The position numbers and the translations under genes are program-made. The notes beneath the pieces were generated by a model. That model saw only the letters and a list, made by a program, of their open reading frames with translations, was not told where the DNA came from and did no database searches. Shown piece by piece: positions 46,235-55,237 of a DNA stretch of 64,000 nucleotides. Origin of the DNA: Microbacterium azadirachtae (GTDB taxonomy: Bacteria > Actinomycetota > Actinomycetes > Actinomycetales > Microbacteriaceae); contig NZ_JYIX01000039.1 of NCBI RefSeq assembly GCF_000956505.1, forward strand, positions 124,001 through 188,000. The letters run 5' to 3'. Numbering within the stretch: the stretch's first letter is position 1; the number at the start of each line of letters is the position of its first letter.

Positions 46235-46927
46235 TCAGCGGGGGCCGGGGGCGACCGGGCGGACCTCGTCCTCGTCGACGTTGAAGCGGTAGCCGACGTT
46301 GCGCACGGTGCCGATGATGTGCTCCTGGTCGCCGAGCTTGGCCCGCAGCCGCCGCACGTGCACATCGACCGTGCGGGTGCCGCCGAAGTAGTCGTAGCCC
46401 CAGACCTCGCTGAGCAGCTGCTCGCGCGTGAACACGCGGGAGGGGTGCGTGGCGAGGAAGTGCAGCAGCTGGAACTCCTTGTACGTGAGATCCAGCGGGG
46501 TGCCGCGCAGCTTGGCCGAGTAGGACTGCTCGTCGATCGTCAGCCCCGATGTCTGCACCTTGACGGGCTCGGCGGACGGAGCCTCCCTGGACAGGGCGAG
46601 CCGGATGCGGGCGTCGATCTCCGCGGGTCCTGCATCGGTGAGCAGCACGTCGTCGATGCGCCATTCGCCGTTCACCGCGGTCATCCCGCCCTCGGTCACG
46701 ACCAGCAGCAGAGGCCCGCGCAGTCCCGTGGTGCGGATCAGCGTGCACAGCGACTTGGCCGCCACGAGGTCGGTGCGCGCATCCACGATCACGGCATCCG
46801 CGTCGGGGGCCGTCACGAGCTCCGCGGGCTGCGCCGGGATCGTGCGGACACGATGTCCGAGCAGCTCCAGGGCGGGCAGAACCGGCGCCTCGGCAGGAGA
46901 CGACGTCAGAACCAGCAGTTGCGCCAC
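46235..46927 (-). CDS. glnR: GlnR-type nitrogen regulator
   Basis: The 230-residue protein is an orphan OmpR/PhoB-type response regulator. Its receiver is atypical: the opening acidic pair is absent ([13 protein letters not shown]), Asp49 remains in [10 protein letters not shown], and the stretch [23 protein letters not shown] and [24 protein letters not shown] are nearly diagnostic of GlnR. The C-terminal winged helix is [46 protein letters not shown]. GlnR controls nitrogen assimilation in many actinobacteria. GTG 46927 is supported by AGGAAAGGA upstream. It stands alone, 101 bp before the ppk start. Confidence 0.9.
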   Translation of the reverse strand: MAQLLVLTSSPAEAPVLPALELLGHRVRTIPAQPAELVTAPDADAVIVDARTDLVAAKSLCTLIRTTGLRGPLLLVVTEGGMTAVNGEWRIDDVLLTDAGPAEIDARIRLALSREAPSAEPVKVQTSGLTIDEQSYSAKLRGTPLDLTYKEFQLLHFLATHPSRVFTREQLLSEVWGYDYFGGTRTVDVHVRRLRAKLGDQEHIIGTVRNVGYRFNVDEDEVRPVAPGPR

Positions 46928-46995
46928 GCGGATCCTTTCCTGCTGACACCTTACTCAGGACCGCACGCACAGCGCGGATGGGTGACAATGGGCGC

Positions 46996-47286
46996 ATGGC
47001 CGATCCCGTCCTCGCTCCGCGCAGTCCCTTCGTCGGGCTCGTCGTCACCTGGGCCGTCGCCGCGGTGGGGGCGATCCTGATCGGGGTCGTCGCACCAGAC
47101 GACCGCCTGATGACCTGGTACGCGATCGGGTTCGGCATCTGCGTGCTGCTGTCCTTCGCCGTCCAGCTCTTCCGCGGCGAGACCCGCGGGTTCATCCTGC
47201 GCGTCTCCGCCGGGAGCCTCGGCGCGCTCCTGGTGATGGGGATCGTCTCCGCGGGCTTCGGCATCGCGGCGCTGTTCGGCGCCTGA
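46996..47286 (+). CDS. Small membrane protein
   Basis: The 96-residue protein has three hydrophobic segments (FVGLVVTWAVAAVGAILIGVV, WYAIGFGICVLLSFAVQLF, GSLGALLVMGIVSAGFGIAALFG). ATG 46996 lies 6 nt after GACAAT (46984-46989), giving a short or leaderless transcript. It is divergent from glnR. No family is recognised. Confidence 0.75.
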   Translation: MADPVLAPRSPFVGLVVTWAVAAVGAILIGVVAPDDRLMTWYAIGFGICVLLSFAVQLFRGETRGFILRVSAGSLGALLVMGIVSAGFGIAALFGA

Positions 47287-47352
47287 ACCCTGGTGCGTCA
47301 CAGGAGGCCCTGCCCGGCGCGGCAGGGGCTTCGGACGGCATAGAGTAGTCGC

Positions 47353-47466
47353 ATGGACATCGTCGCGCTCGAACTCTTCTTCGTCGGCCTGCTGGTCCTC
47401 GCGGGGCTCGCGATCACCTTCTGCGCAGGGGCCGTTCTGGTCAACCTGTTCCGCGGTCAGCGCTGA
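47353..47466 (+). CDS. 37-residue leaderless single-pass membrane peptide
   Basis: The reading frame MDIVALELFFVGLLVLAGLA continues ITFCAGAVLVNLFRGQR and stops. One hydrophobic helix spans nearly the whole peptide, ending in a basic RGQR. TAGAGT at 47341-47346 is 6 nt before ATG, exactly the leaderless pattern of its neighbours. It lies between two annotated plus-strand genes and is missed by most length cutoffs. Function unknown. Confidence 0.65.
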   Translation: MDIVALELFFVGLLVLAGLAITFCAGAVLVNLFRGQR

Positions 47467-47507
47467 TCAGCGCCCGCCTCGCGACAACTGCTGAGAGAAG
47501 GCTTCTC

Positions 47508-48131
47508 GTGCTCGATCTCCCCTCCGACCTGCCCGCCGACATCGTGCCGCTGTCCTGGCTGCTCGGCGTCTGGGAGGGCAGTGGCGTCATCGACTACGAG
47601 GTCCCAGGACCCGACGGCGACGATGACGCGCACCGCTACCAGGGCGAGTTCGCGCACCGCGTGAGCTTCAGCCACGACGGCGGGCCGTTCCTGAACTACG
47701 CGGCGACCGCGACCTTCACCCCGGAGGACGGCGAGCCGATGGCGCTCGTGGCCGAAACCGGGTTCTGGCGCCTGGCGCGCCCCGCGGACGCGCAGGACTC
47801 GGGGCCGGGGCTGCTCCCGCCGCGCGAGGTCCGGACCGCCGAGCGCACCGTGGACGACGTGGAAGCGCTGCGACGGCCCGAGGGCGGTTTCGCGATCGAG
47901 GTGTCGATCGCCCACTCGGACGGCATGCTCGAGCTCTACCTCGGCCGCATCGACGGACCGCGCATCGACATCGCCACCGATGCCGTCGTCCGCGCAGAAG
48001 GCGCCAAGGAGTACGGCGCCGCGACCCGGATGTACGGCCTGGTCGACGGCCACCTGCTCTGGGCCTGGGACATCGCCGCGCTCGGAGCGGGACTGCGCTC
48101 GCACGCGTCCGCCCGGCTTGCGAAGGTCTGA
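47508..48131 (+). CDS. FABP-family/nitrobindin-like heme protein
   Basis: The 207-residue beta-barrel protein has the signature LLGVWEGSGVIDYEVPG (GxWxGxG) at about residues 19-35, and conserved YQGEFAHRVSFSHDG, ETGFWRLARPAD, and YGLVDGHLLWAWDIAALG. In actinobacteria, this family (THAP4-like C-terminal domain) binds ferric heme and reacts with nitric oxide or peroxynitrite. GTG 47508 has GAGAGAAGG upstream. It is followed immediately by ygfZ. Confidence 0.88.
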   Translation: MLDLPSDLPADIVPLSWLLGVWEGSGVIDYEVPGPDGDDDAHRYQGEFAHRVSFSHDGGPFLNYAATATFTPEDGEPMALVAETGFWRLARPADAQDSGPGLLPPREVRTAERTVDDVEALRRPEGGFAIEVSIAHSDGMLELYLGRIDGPRIDIATDAVVRAEGAKEYGAATRMYGLVDGHLLWAWDIAALGAGLRSHASARLAKV

Positions 48132-48133
48132 TC

Positions 48134-49264
48134 GTGGCCGGCTTCCCGCCCCTCTCCGGGGCGATCGCGGACGGCGGGGTCGTCCTGCACTTCGGGGATC
48201 CCTCCCGTGAGCAGCGCGCGCTCGAGCGCGGTGAGGCACTGGTGCCGCTCGGCGACCGCACCGTGATCGAGCTCACCGGATCCGAGCGGCTCACCTGGCT
48301 CGACTCGATCACCACCCAGGCCGTCGCCCGCTTGCGGGCCGGGCAGAGTACCGAGCTGCTCGTGCTGGATCCGCAGGGGCGCGTCGAGCACGTCGCCGCG
48401 GTCTTCGACGACGGCTCCTCGACCTGGCTCATCGCCGACACCGCCGACGCCGAGCCGTTGGCGACCTGGCTGCAGCGCATGGTGTTCCGTGCGGACGTGA
48501 AGGTCGCGGTGCGACCGGAACTTCTCGTCGTCGGCTTCTTCGCCGGCGGGAGCGCGGAGCGGCGCGCGGAGAGCGCCGCGCTCGCCCCCCAGCAGCAGGC
48601 CGTCGTCTGGACGGATCCGTGGCCGACCGTGCAGCCCGGCGGGCATCAGTACCACGTCGGCGAGCACCCCGGCTCCGGCTACCACTGGCGTACGGCGGTG
48701 CTCGACGAGCCCGCGGCGGCCGTGCTCGCCGCGGATTCCGAGACGATCTGGGCCGGCGCGCTCGCCGCGGAGGCCCTGCGGATCGCCGCCTGGCGCCCCC
48801 GCTGGGTTGCCGAGGTGGACGAGCGCTCGCTCCCGCACGAGACGGACTGGATCCGCAGCGCCGTGCATCTGAACAAGGGCTGCTATCGGGGCCAGGAGAC
48901 GGTGGCGAAGGTGCACAACCTCGGGCATCCGCCCCGCCGCATCGCGGCCCTGCACCTGGACGGCAGCGAGAGCCTGCTGCCGGATGCGGGCGCTCCGGTG
49001 CTGGTCGTCGGGGCGGATGGCGCCGAGGACGAGGTCGGGCACATCACCTCGGCCGCCCGGCACCACGAGCTCGGCCCGATCGCGTTGGCGATCCTGTCGC
49101 GTCGCGCGCCGGTCGGAGACCTCGTGGTGCGCACGCCGGACGGCGACATCGCGGCCGCGCAGGAGGTCATCGTCCCCGGCGACGCCGGAGCGACGGCCGA
49201 GATCCCGCGGCTGACGCGGCTGTCGCGCCGCCCGTCGGCGCCGGATCCGCGCGACGCGCACTGA
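48134..49264 (+). CDS. ygfZ: YgfZ-like folate-binding Fe-S protein factor
   Basis: The 376-residue protein is of the tetrahydrofolate-dependent YgfZ/GcvT group that assists Fe-S cluster repair. The signature KGCYRGQETVAKVHNLG is in the second half; the N-terminal half shows VIELTGSERLTWLDSITTQ. GTG 48134 sits 2 nt after the FABP stop, implying coupling. The FABP-YgfZ pair recurs in actinobacteria, so the two may act in heme or Fe-S protection together. Confidence 0.92.
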   Translation: MAGFPPLSGAIADGGVVLHFGDPSREQRALERGEALVPLGDRTVIELTGSERLTWLDSITTQAVARLRAGQSTELLVLDPQGRVEHVAAVFDDGSSTWLIADTADAEPLATWLQRMVFRADVKVAVRPELLVVGFFAGGSAERRAESAALAPQQQAVVWTDPWPTVQPGGHQYHVGEHPGSGYHWRTAVLDEPAAAVLAADSETIWAGALAAEALRIAAWRPRWVAEVDERSLPHETDWIRSAVHLNKGCYRGQETVAKVHNLGHPPRRIAALHLDGSESLLPDAGAPVLVVGADGAEDEVGHITSAARHHELGPIALAILSRRAPVGDLVVRTPDGDIAAAQEVIVPGDAGATAEIPRLTRLSRRPSAPDPRDAH

Positions 49265-49268
49265 CGCG

Positions 49269-51395
49269 GTGCGACCGGTGGGCTCGGACATCGAGAGCGC
49301 GGGGACCGACGCCGCCCCGGGGGCGGAGCGCGGTGAGCCCCGGTCGCTGCGCATCCTGCTGATCGACAACTACGACTCGTTCACGTACAACCTCGTGCAC
49401 CAGATCGCGGCGACCGCGGGCCGGGCGCCCGATGTCGTGCACAACGACTGGGCCGAGTGGGATCCGTCCGTCCTGGACCGGTACGACGCGGTCGTGCTCT
49501 CGCCGGGACCGGGGGATCCCCGCGTCCCCGGGGACTTCGGAATCTGCGCCGATGCGATCCGGATCGCGGCCGAGCGGCGCATCCCGCTGCTCGGGGTGTG
49601 CCTCGGGCATCAGGGGATCGGGCACGCCTTCGGCGCCACGGTGCGGCGCGCCCCCGAACCGCGGCACGGGAGGCCCTCCCCGGTCGCGCACGACGGCACC
49701 GGTCCGTTCGAAGGCCTCCCGTCACCCGTCGAGGTGGTGCGCTATCACTCGCTCATGATCGACGACGTCCCGGACGAGCTGGTCGTCACCGCGCGCGCGG
49801 ACGATGGCGTGATCATGGGGATCCGGCACCGCGAGCTGCCGCTGTGGGGGGTGCAGTTCCACCCCGAGTCGATCGGGACGTTCGACGGCACGCACATGAT
49901 GGCGAACTTCGTCGCGTTCGCGCGGGCGACGGCGTCGCCGCGGACCCAGCCTGCTCCCATGGATGTGTCCTCGGCGCCCGTATCTCACGCTCCGGTCGCG
50001 CGACGCGCCCTGCGGCGGCGCGCGCTGCCCCTGCGCGTCACGACCGAGCGGCTGTTCACCGGTCTGTTCGGCGAGGCGGCGCAGGCCGTGTGGTTGGACG
50101 GGAACCGCCCAGGGGATCCCCGGGCGCGGTACTCGATCCTCGGCGGCGGGGAGGACCTGCCGACCGCGATCGCGGACGTGCAGGCGGGCACGGTGACCGT
50201 GCGCGACGGCGCGCAGGAGCGCGAGCTGCGAACCGGATTCTTCGACTGGCTCGACGCCGAACTCGCGGCCACCGCGACCGAGCAGGGCGACCTGCCCTTC
50301 GCTCTGGGGTGGGTCGGAGCGCTCGGCTACGAGCTGCGCGCGGAGTGCGGATCCCCGCATCAGCGTCGCGCGGCCACGCCCGACGCAGTGCTGGTCCGCC
50401 TCGATCGCGCGGTCGTCGTCGACCACGAGGAGGAGCGGATCCATCTGCTCTCCCTCGACGACGAGGCCTGGCTCATCAGCACCTCGGCCAGGATCGCCGC
50501 GCTCGAGGCGTCGTCCGACTCGGCGGGACCGGATCAGGATCCCTTCGTCGCGCCGCCGCTCGCTCTCACCGCCCGGCACTCCCGCGCCGAGTATCTGCGA
50601 TTGATCGCCGAGGCGCAGGAAGAGATCGCGGCGGGCGAGACCTACGAGGCCTGCCTGACCAACCTGCTGCACGCCGCAGCGCCCGGCGCGGGGGATCCGC
50701 TCGCCGCCTACCTCGCGCTGCGCGCGCAGAACCCGGCGCCGTTCGGCGCGTTCCTGCGTATCGGCGGGGTGAGCGTGCTGAGCACGTCGCCCGAGCGGTT
50801 CGTGCGGATCACGGCGGACGGCGCCGTCGAGTCCCGTCCGATCAAGGGCACCCGTCCGCGCGGCGGCACCCCGGAGGAGGACGAGCGGATCCGTGCGGAG
50901 CTCGCCGCGTCGGAGAAGGACCGCGCGGAGAACCTCATGATCGTGGATCTCGTCCGCCACGACCTCGGGCGCACGGCGGAGCTCGGATCCGTGCACGTCG
51001 ACGGCCTGTTCCGGGTGGAGAGCTATGCCACGGTGCATCAGCTCGTCAGCACCGTGCGCTCCCGGCTCGCCGACAGCCCTGTGGCGTGCGTGCGCGCCGT
51101 GTTCCCTCCCGGTTCCATGACCGGCGCGCCGAAGCTGCGCACGATGACGATCCTGGATCGGCTCGAGGGCGCCGCGCGTGGACTGTACAGCGGCGCCCTG
51201 GGCTACTTCTCGTTCGACGGCTCGGTGGACCTCAGCGTCGTGATCCGCACCCTGGTCGCGCACGACGGCGGCTTCGACTACGGCGTCGGCGGGGCGATCG
51301 TCTCGCTCTCGGACCCCGATGAGGAGTACGCCGAGACCGTGGTCAAGGCCCGGCCGCTCCTGCGGCTGACCGGCGCGACATTCCCTGAGGCCTGA
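49269..51395 (+). CDS. pabAB: Fused aminodeoxychorismate synthase (PabA-PabB)
   Basis: The 708-residue fusion makes 4-amino-4-deoxychorismate from chorismate and glutamine. Residues about 27-215 are a class I glutamine amidotransferase (IDNYDSFTYNLVHQI, LSPGPGDPRVPGDFGIC, catalytic Cys in LGVCLGHQGIGHA, HPESIGTFDG), followed by a PabB/chorismate-binding domain with RPIKGTRPRGGTPEEDE, HDLGR and GGAIVSLSDPDEEYAETVVKARPLL. The fusion order PabA-PabB is normal for actinobacteria. PabC at 36 kb completes the pathway. The start is GTG 49269, 4 nt after ygfZ; the next in-frame GTG at 49278 is also possible. Confidence 0.93.
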   Translation: MRPVGSDIESAGTDAAPGAERGEPRSLRILLIDNYDSFTYNLVHQIAATAGRAPDVVHNDWAEWDPSVLDRYDAVVLSPGPGDPRVPGDFGICADAIRIAAERRIPLLGVCLGHQGIGHAFGATVRRAPEPRHGRPSPVAHDGTGPFEGLPSPVEVVRYHSLMIDDVPDELVVTARADDGVIMGIRHRELPLWGVQFHPESIGTFDGTHMMANFVAFARATASPRTQPAPMDVSSAPVSHAPVARRALRRRALPLRVTTERLFTGLFGEAAQAVWLDGNRPGDPRARYSILGGGEDLPTAIADVQAGTVTVRDGAQERELRTGFFDWLDAELAATATEQGDLPFALGWVGALGYELRAECGSPHQRRAATPDAVLVRLDRAVVVDHEEERIHLLSLDDEAWLISTSARIAALEASSDSAGPDQDPFVAPPLALTARHSRAEYLRLIAEAQEEIAAGETYEACLTNLLHAAAPGAGDPLAAYLALRAQNPAPFGAFLRIGGVSVLSTSPERFVRITADGAVESRPIKGTRPRGGTPEEDERIRAELAASEKDRAENLMIVDLVRHDLGRTAELGSVHVDGLFRVESYATVHQLVSTVRSRLADSPVACVRAVFPPGSMTGAPKLRTMTILDRLEGAARGLYSGALGYFSFDGSVDLSVVIRTLVAHDGGFDYGVGGAIVSLSDPDEEYAETVVKARPLLRLTGATFPEA

Positions 51396-51407
51396 GGAGG
51401 CCCGGCG

Positions 51408-51695
51408 CTAACGCCCGACGATGAGGCGGGGGCGGGGACCCTCGATGCGGGCGATCGCGACCTTGACGTCGGTGAACTCGTGCTCGACGGTCGTCCGGAA
51501 ATCGGACAGGTTCCGCTCGACCGCGTCGATCCTCGCGTCGAGTCTCTGCTCGAGGGTGTCGATCCTCGCGTCGAGCTTCCGCTCGACCGTGTCGATCCGG
51601 CGGATCACCCAGGCGAAGCCCGCGAACATCGCGACGCCGAGGGTCAGCAGGCCGCCGAGGCCGCTGCCGATCAGCGCGAGAGTGTCCGTGGACAT
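51408..51695 (-). CDS. Small membrane protein with coiled coil
   Basis: The 95-residue product has one N-terminal membrane helix (LALIGSGLGGLLTLGVAMFAGFAWVI), then a heptad-like stretch RRIDTVERKLDARIDTLEQRLDARIDAVERNL that forms a coiled coil. ATG 51695 is chosen because GGAGG is 7 nt upstream; the ATG at 51701 is too close. It is convergent with pabAB (12 bp between stops). Similar small membrane coiled-coil proteins are of unknown function. Confidence 0.7.
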   Translation of the reverse strand: MSTDTLALIGSGLGGLLTLGVAMFAGFAWVIRRIDTVERKLDARIDTLEQRLDARIDAVERNLSDFRTTVEHEFTDVKVAIARIEGPRPRLIVGR

Positions 51696-51818
51696 GTACA
51701 TGCCTCCATTCTGTGCATCCGCCGCGATGAGGGCCAGCATAGACGGGCACTTGTACCCACGGGGGCGTCGTTCGAGATCTGTGCAGAGACGGCTCTTCGG
51801 CCTCGCTGTGCAGGATGC

Positions 51819-52640
51819 TCAGCCGGTTGCGACCGCGCTCCACGGCACCGTCAGCTCGCCGAGGCGCCAGCGGGAGCGCGTGCCGAGCACCGGATACCCG
51901 GCGTCGCGGAGAGCGGCGACGGCGGCGAGGAAGCGCTGTGTCGCCCCGAACGCGGACAGGGGAGCGGCGCGCTCCCACTCGCGGTCGAGATCCGCGAGCA
52001 GGGTGTGGATCCGCTCGCCCGGCACGTTGTGGTGGATGAGGGCCTTGGGCAGGCGCTCGGCGACGATCGACGGCCGATCCAGATCCGCGAGCCGGAGCGA
52101 CAGCGTGAAGCGCTGCGCGAAACCGTCGGGATCCACGTCGATGAAGCTCGCGATGCGGCCGATCTCGTCGCACGTGCCCTCCACGAGCAGCCCGCCCGGT
52201 GCCAGGCGCGACGCCATCCGCGCCCACGCGTCCGGGACGTCGCCCTCGTCGTACTGCCGCAGCACGTTCATGGCGCGGATCACCGCGGGGCGCCGGCTGT
52301 CGGGCAGCGGCACCTCGAAGCCGCCGCGAGCGAAGGACACCGGCAGGTCGGCGGCGAAGTGCCCCGCGCCACCGCGGAGCTCGGCGAGCTGCGCCCGTGC
52401 CGTGGCGACACGTGCCGGATCCAGCTCGAGCCCGAGCACCTCGGCGTCCGCGCGCACCCGGACGAGCCGGGCGGCGAGCTCGAACGCGGTCACCCCGCTC
52501 GCCCCGAAGCCGAGATCGATCACGAGTGGATCCGCCGCGCGGCGGAAGGCGGGTGACGCGGCGATCCAGCGGTCGTTGCGCCGCAGCCGGTTGGTGCCGG
52601 TCGTGCCGCGGGTGGGCCGGCCGAGCGGAGAGGACGCCAT
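51819..52640 (-). CDS. Class I SAM-dependent methyltransferase
   Basis: The 273-residue protein has motif I VIDLGFGASGVTAFELA (Gly-rich, G-F-G-A-S-G), then VLGLELDPARVATARAQL and RGGAGHFAADLPVSF, indicating a Rossmann fold with SAM. The remainder (CDEIGRIASFIDVDPDGF) has no recognised substrate domain. ATG 52640 has GGAGG just upstream. It is divergent from the GNAT gene. Target unknown. Confidence 0.83.
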   Translation of the reverse strand: MASSPLGRPTRGTTGTNRLRRNDRWIAASPAFRRAADPLVIDLGFGASGVTAFELAARLVRVRADAEVLGLELDPARVATARAQLAELRGGAGHFAADLPVSFARGGFEVPLPDSRRPAVIRAMNVLRQYDEGDVPDAWARMASRLAPGGLLVEGTCDEIGRIASFIDVDPDGFAQRFTLSLRLADLDRPSIVAERLPKALIHHNVPGERIHTLLADLDREWERAAPLSAFGATQRFLAAVAALRDAGYPVLGTRSRWRLGELTVPWSAVATG

Positions 52641-52699
52641 GCCTCCATCCTGCCCGGTCCCGGCGTCCGGCATGGTCCCGGCGTCCTAGGCTTGTCTCT

Positions 52700-53203
52700 G
52701 TGCAGACGATCGAGATCGGGGTCCCCGGGACGGCGGATGCGGACGGGATCGTGCGCACCTACCTGACCGAGGTGGTCTCGAGGTACCACGGCAGGCCCGC
52801 CACGGACGGCGAACTCTCCGTGGCACTCGCGGACGAGCCGTACGACGACCTCCAGGGCGACACCGGGATTCTGCTCCTGGCCCGGGACGGCGGAGCCGCG
52901 GTCGCGTGCGCCGGGGCGCGCTTCGTGGAAGGCGACGCCGAGCTCACCAAGGTCTTCACCCTGCCGTCGGCGCGGGGGAGGGGGATCGCGCGTCGGCTGA
53001 TCCTCGCGCTCGAGGAGGCGGCTCGCGACCGTGGCGCTCGCTCGCTGCGGCTGAACACCCGCTCCGATCTCGTCGAGGCGTGTGCGATGTACGAGGGGCT
53101 CGGCTTCCGCTCGGTCGAGGCGTTCAACGCCGAGCCGTACGCCGATCGCTGGTACCGGAAGGACCTGACGTCGGCGGCTGAGCAGACGCCGACGGGGCCG
53201 TAG
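52700..53203 (+). CDS. GNAT-family N-acetyltransferase
   Basis: The 167-residue protein has the acetyl-CoA-binding segment VFTLPSARGRGIARRLILALEEAARDRG (RGxGIA) and the final fold pattern EGLGFRSVEAFNAEPYADRWYRK. TAGGCT (52687-52692) is 7 nt before GTG 52700, so the start is taken there. Substrate unknown. It ends 9 nt before the convergent dioxygenase stop. Confidence 0.9.
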   Translation: MQTIEIGVPGTADADGIVRTYLTEVVSRYHGRPATDGELSVALADEPYDDLQGDTGILLLARDGGAAVACAGARFVEGDAELTKVFTLPSARGRGIARRLILALEEAARDRGARSLRLNTRSDLVEACAMYEGLGFRSVEAFNAEPYADRWYRKDLTSAAEQTPTGP

Positions 53204-53212
53204 CCCCGAGGG

Positions 53213-54178
53213 TCAGCGCGGGGCGCCGCCCATCGATCCGCTGGTCGGAGCCGTCCTGGTGTCGACGCGCACCGTGAGCGTGGCCGTGTAGCCGCTCGTG
53301 GCATCGCCGGTCATCGCGGCGATCTGCAGTGCGCCGCCGTCGTCTCCGAAGACGTTGTCGGACGAGAGCGAGGTCTGTGCGAGGTTCTGCGTCGATCCGT
53401 CGTAGCCCCCGGTCGCGTACACGGTCTCGCAGGCGGACTGCGGCAGGGCGATCTGGGAGGTCGCGATCGCGTTCGCGGAATCCGTGACGGCGGCCGCGTT
53501 CGGATACACCTCGAAGTGGATGTGCGGCCACCGGCCCGAGTAGCAGCCGGGGAAGATCGAGGTGAACGACACCCGCCCGTCCGCGTCGGCGACCTGCACC
53601 CCGCGCAGATACGTCTCGTCCTGGATGCCGGACGAGTACATCGAGTAGCCGCCTGCGGCGTTGCAGTGCCACGCGTAGACGGCCACGCCCGCGAACGGCG
53701 CATCCCCGTTCGCCATGTCGAGGACGTTCAGGGAGAACGTCAGCGGCACACCAGGTGCCGTGGCGCCGCCGCCGATCGACGAGCGGATGTCCTGACGCAC
53801 GATCCCGGAGTCGGCGAGGGCATCCGGACCGTTCGAACCGTCGCCGGGGTACGGACCCGCCGTCTCGTCGGGGACCTCCGCGGCCGGCACCGCCGTGGTC
53901 GCGGTCGGCGTCGCGGAGGGGACCGGCGTGCTGGTGACCGTGGGGACCGCCGTCGAGGTCGCCGTCGATGCGGCGCTCGACGCGAGCGGCGCGCACGCCG
54001 CCAGCACGGCGCCGCCTGCGCCGAGCCCGACGATGCTCAGCACCATGCGACGCGACATCAGGGTGCGGATGTCGAACGGTGCACCCTGATCCACGACCTC
54101 CTCGTCCGGGCGGTCGAGCAGGCGGCCCTCGTACGCGGGGCCATCCGGGGTGCGGGTCGGGTCGGGGAAGGTGCTCAT
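53213..54178 (-). CDS. Secreted intradiol dioxygenase-like lipoprotein
   Basis: The 321-residue protein has an unusual long cytosolic head, then a membrane/signal segment SRRMVLSIVGLGAGGAVLAAC (twin Arg and lipobox LAAC), a Thr/Pro/Val linker, and an intradiol ring-cleavage fold. Iron ligand candidates are the Tyr in YAWHCNAAGGYSMYSS and CYSGRWPHIHFEVY, with two His. The family normally cleaves catechol or protocatechuate; secreted actinobacterial members with this PIHF-like ending are annotated so but mostly untested. The twin-Arg and lipid anchor together would place it on the outer surface. Confidence 0.87.
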   Translation of the reverse strand: MSTFPDPTRTPDGPAYEGRLLDRPDEEVVDQGAPFDIRTLMSRRMVLSIVGLGAGGAVLAACAPLASSAASTATSTAVPTVTSTPVPSATPTATTAVPAAEVPDETAGPYPGDGSNGPDALADSGIVRQDIRSSIGGGATAPGVPLTFSLNVLDMANGDAPFAGVAVYAWHCNAAGGYSMYSSGIQDETYLRGVQVADADGRVSFTSIFPGCYSGRWPHIHFEVYPNAAAVTDSANAIATSQIALPQSACETVYATGGYDGSTQNLAQTSLSSDNVFGDDGGALQIAAMTGDATSGYTATLTVRVDTRTAPTSGSMGGAPR

Positions 54179-54325
54179 GTCCGGATCCTCTCGTGGCTGA
54201 CAGAAGGATCCTCTCGGGGCGACCGGGTCCCGGCCTGTGCGCCTGCTATGCGCCGCCTAAGCGATCTCCGTCATGCGAGGACCCCCGGCTTCGGAGCGGC
54301 GCGGTGCACGCCGTAGGCTGGAACC

Positions 54326-55069
54326 ATGACGCGCACCCTCATCCTGCTCCGTCATGGGCAGAGCGAATGGAACGAACTGAACCTGTTCACCGGCTGGGTG
54401 GACGTCCGCCTGACCGAGCAGGGCAAGAACGAGGCCCGCCGCGGCGGAGAGCTGCTGGCCGAGTCGGGAATTCTGCCCGACGTGCTGCACACCTCGCTGC
54501 TCAGCCGTGCGATCCAGACCGCGGACATCGCGCTCGACGCCGCCGACCGGCTGTGGATCCCCGTGACCCGCTCCTGGCGGCTCAACGAGCGCCACTACGG
54601 CGCTCTGCAGGGCAAGGACAAGGCGCAGACGCTCGAGGAGTTCGGTCCCGAGCAGTTCCAGCTGTGGCGTCGCTCCTTCGACGTGCCGCCGCCCCCGCTC
54701 GACGACGCGAGCGAGTACAGCCAGGTGAACGACCCGCGCTACGCGGGCATCGACGGCGAGGTTCCGCGCACCGAGTCTCTCAAGCTCGTCATCGACCGGC
54801 TGCTGCCGTACTGGTCCTCCGCGATCGTGCCTGATCTCGAGGCGGGCAAGACCGTGCTCGTGACGGCTCACGGCAACTCGCTGCGCGGACTCGTGAAGCA
54901 CCTCGAGGGCATCAGCGACGACGACATCGCCGAGCTGAACATCCCCACCGGCATCCCGCTGGTCTACGAGCTCGACGAGAACAACGTCCCCACCGGGCCC
55001 GGCCGCTACCTCGACCCGGAGGCCGCCGCCGCCGGCGCCGCCGCCGTGGCGAACCAGGGCAAGAAGTAA
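54326..55069 (+). CDS. gpmA: 2,3-bisphosphoglycerate-dependent phosphoglycerate mutase
   Basis: Glycolytic interconversion of 3- and 2-phosphoglycerate. The 247-residue protein has [20 protein letters not shown] (His at residue 10), [20 protein letters not shown], the second His in [14 protein letters not shown] and an Ala/Gly tail. TAGGCT lies 6 nt before ATG 54326. In mycobacteria gpm1 also neighbours senX3-regX3, so the order here is conserved. Confidence 0.97.
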   Translation: MTRTLILLRHGQSEWNELNLFTGWVDVRLTEQGKNEARRGGELLAESGILPDVLHTSLLSRAIQTADIALDAADRLWIPVTRSWRLNERHYGALQGKDKAQTLEEFGPEQFQLWRRSFDVPPPPLDDASEYSQVNDPRYAGIDGEVPRTESLKLVIDRLLPYWSSAIVPDLEAGKTVLVTAHGNSLRGLVKHLEGISDDDIAELNIPTGIPLVYELDENNVPTGPGRYLDPEAAAAGAAAVANQGKK

Positions 55070-55129
55070 CCCCGCAGACGTCGATCCCGTCCCTACCGGT
55101 TCTCTGAGCCGGTTCGGGGCGGGATCCGT

Positions 55130-55223
55130 CGTTTCGGGGCGCGCCCTCCCGGAATTCCCGGCCGTGGTGCGCCCCGAAACGAGAAGATCCGCCCCGAACC
55201 GAATCGAACGGTGGGGCGGATCT
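55130..55223. terminator. Two tandem hairpins between gpmA and phoU
   Basis: The first stem pairs CGTTTCGGGGCGC (55130-55142) with 55169-55181 perfectly; the second pairs AGATCCGCCCC (55185-55195) with 55213-55223. Both lie in the convergent gap of gpmA and phoU and can serve either direction. A third, weaker pairing precedes them. Confidence 0.8.
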
Positions 55224-55237
55224 TCGAAGCCGGGGGA

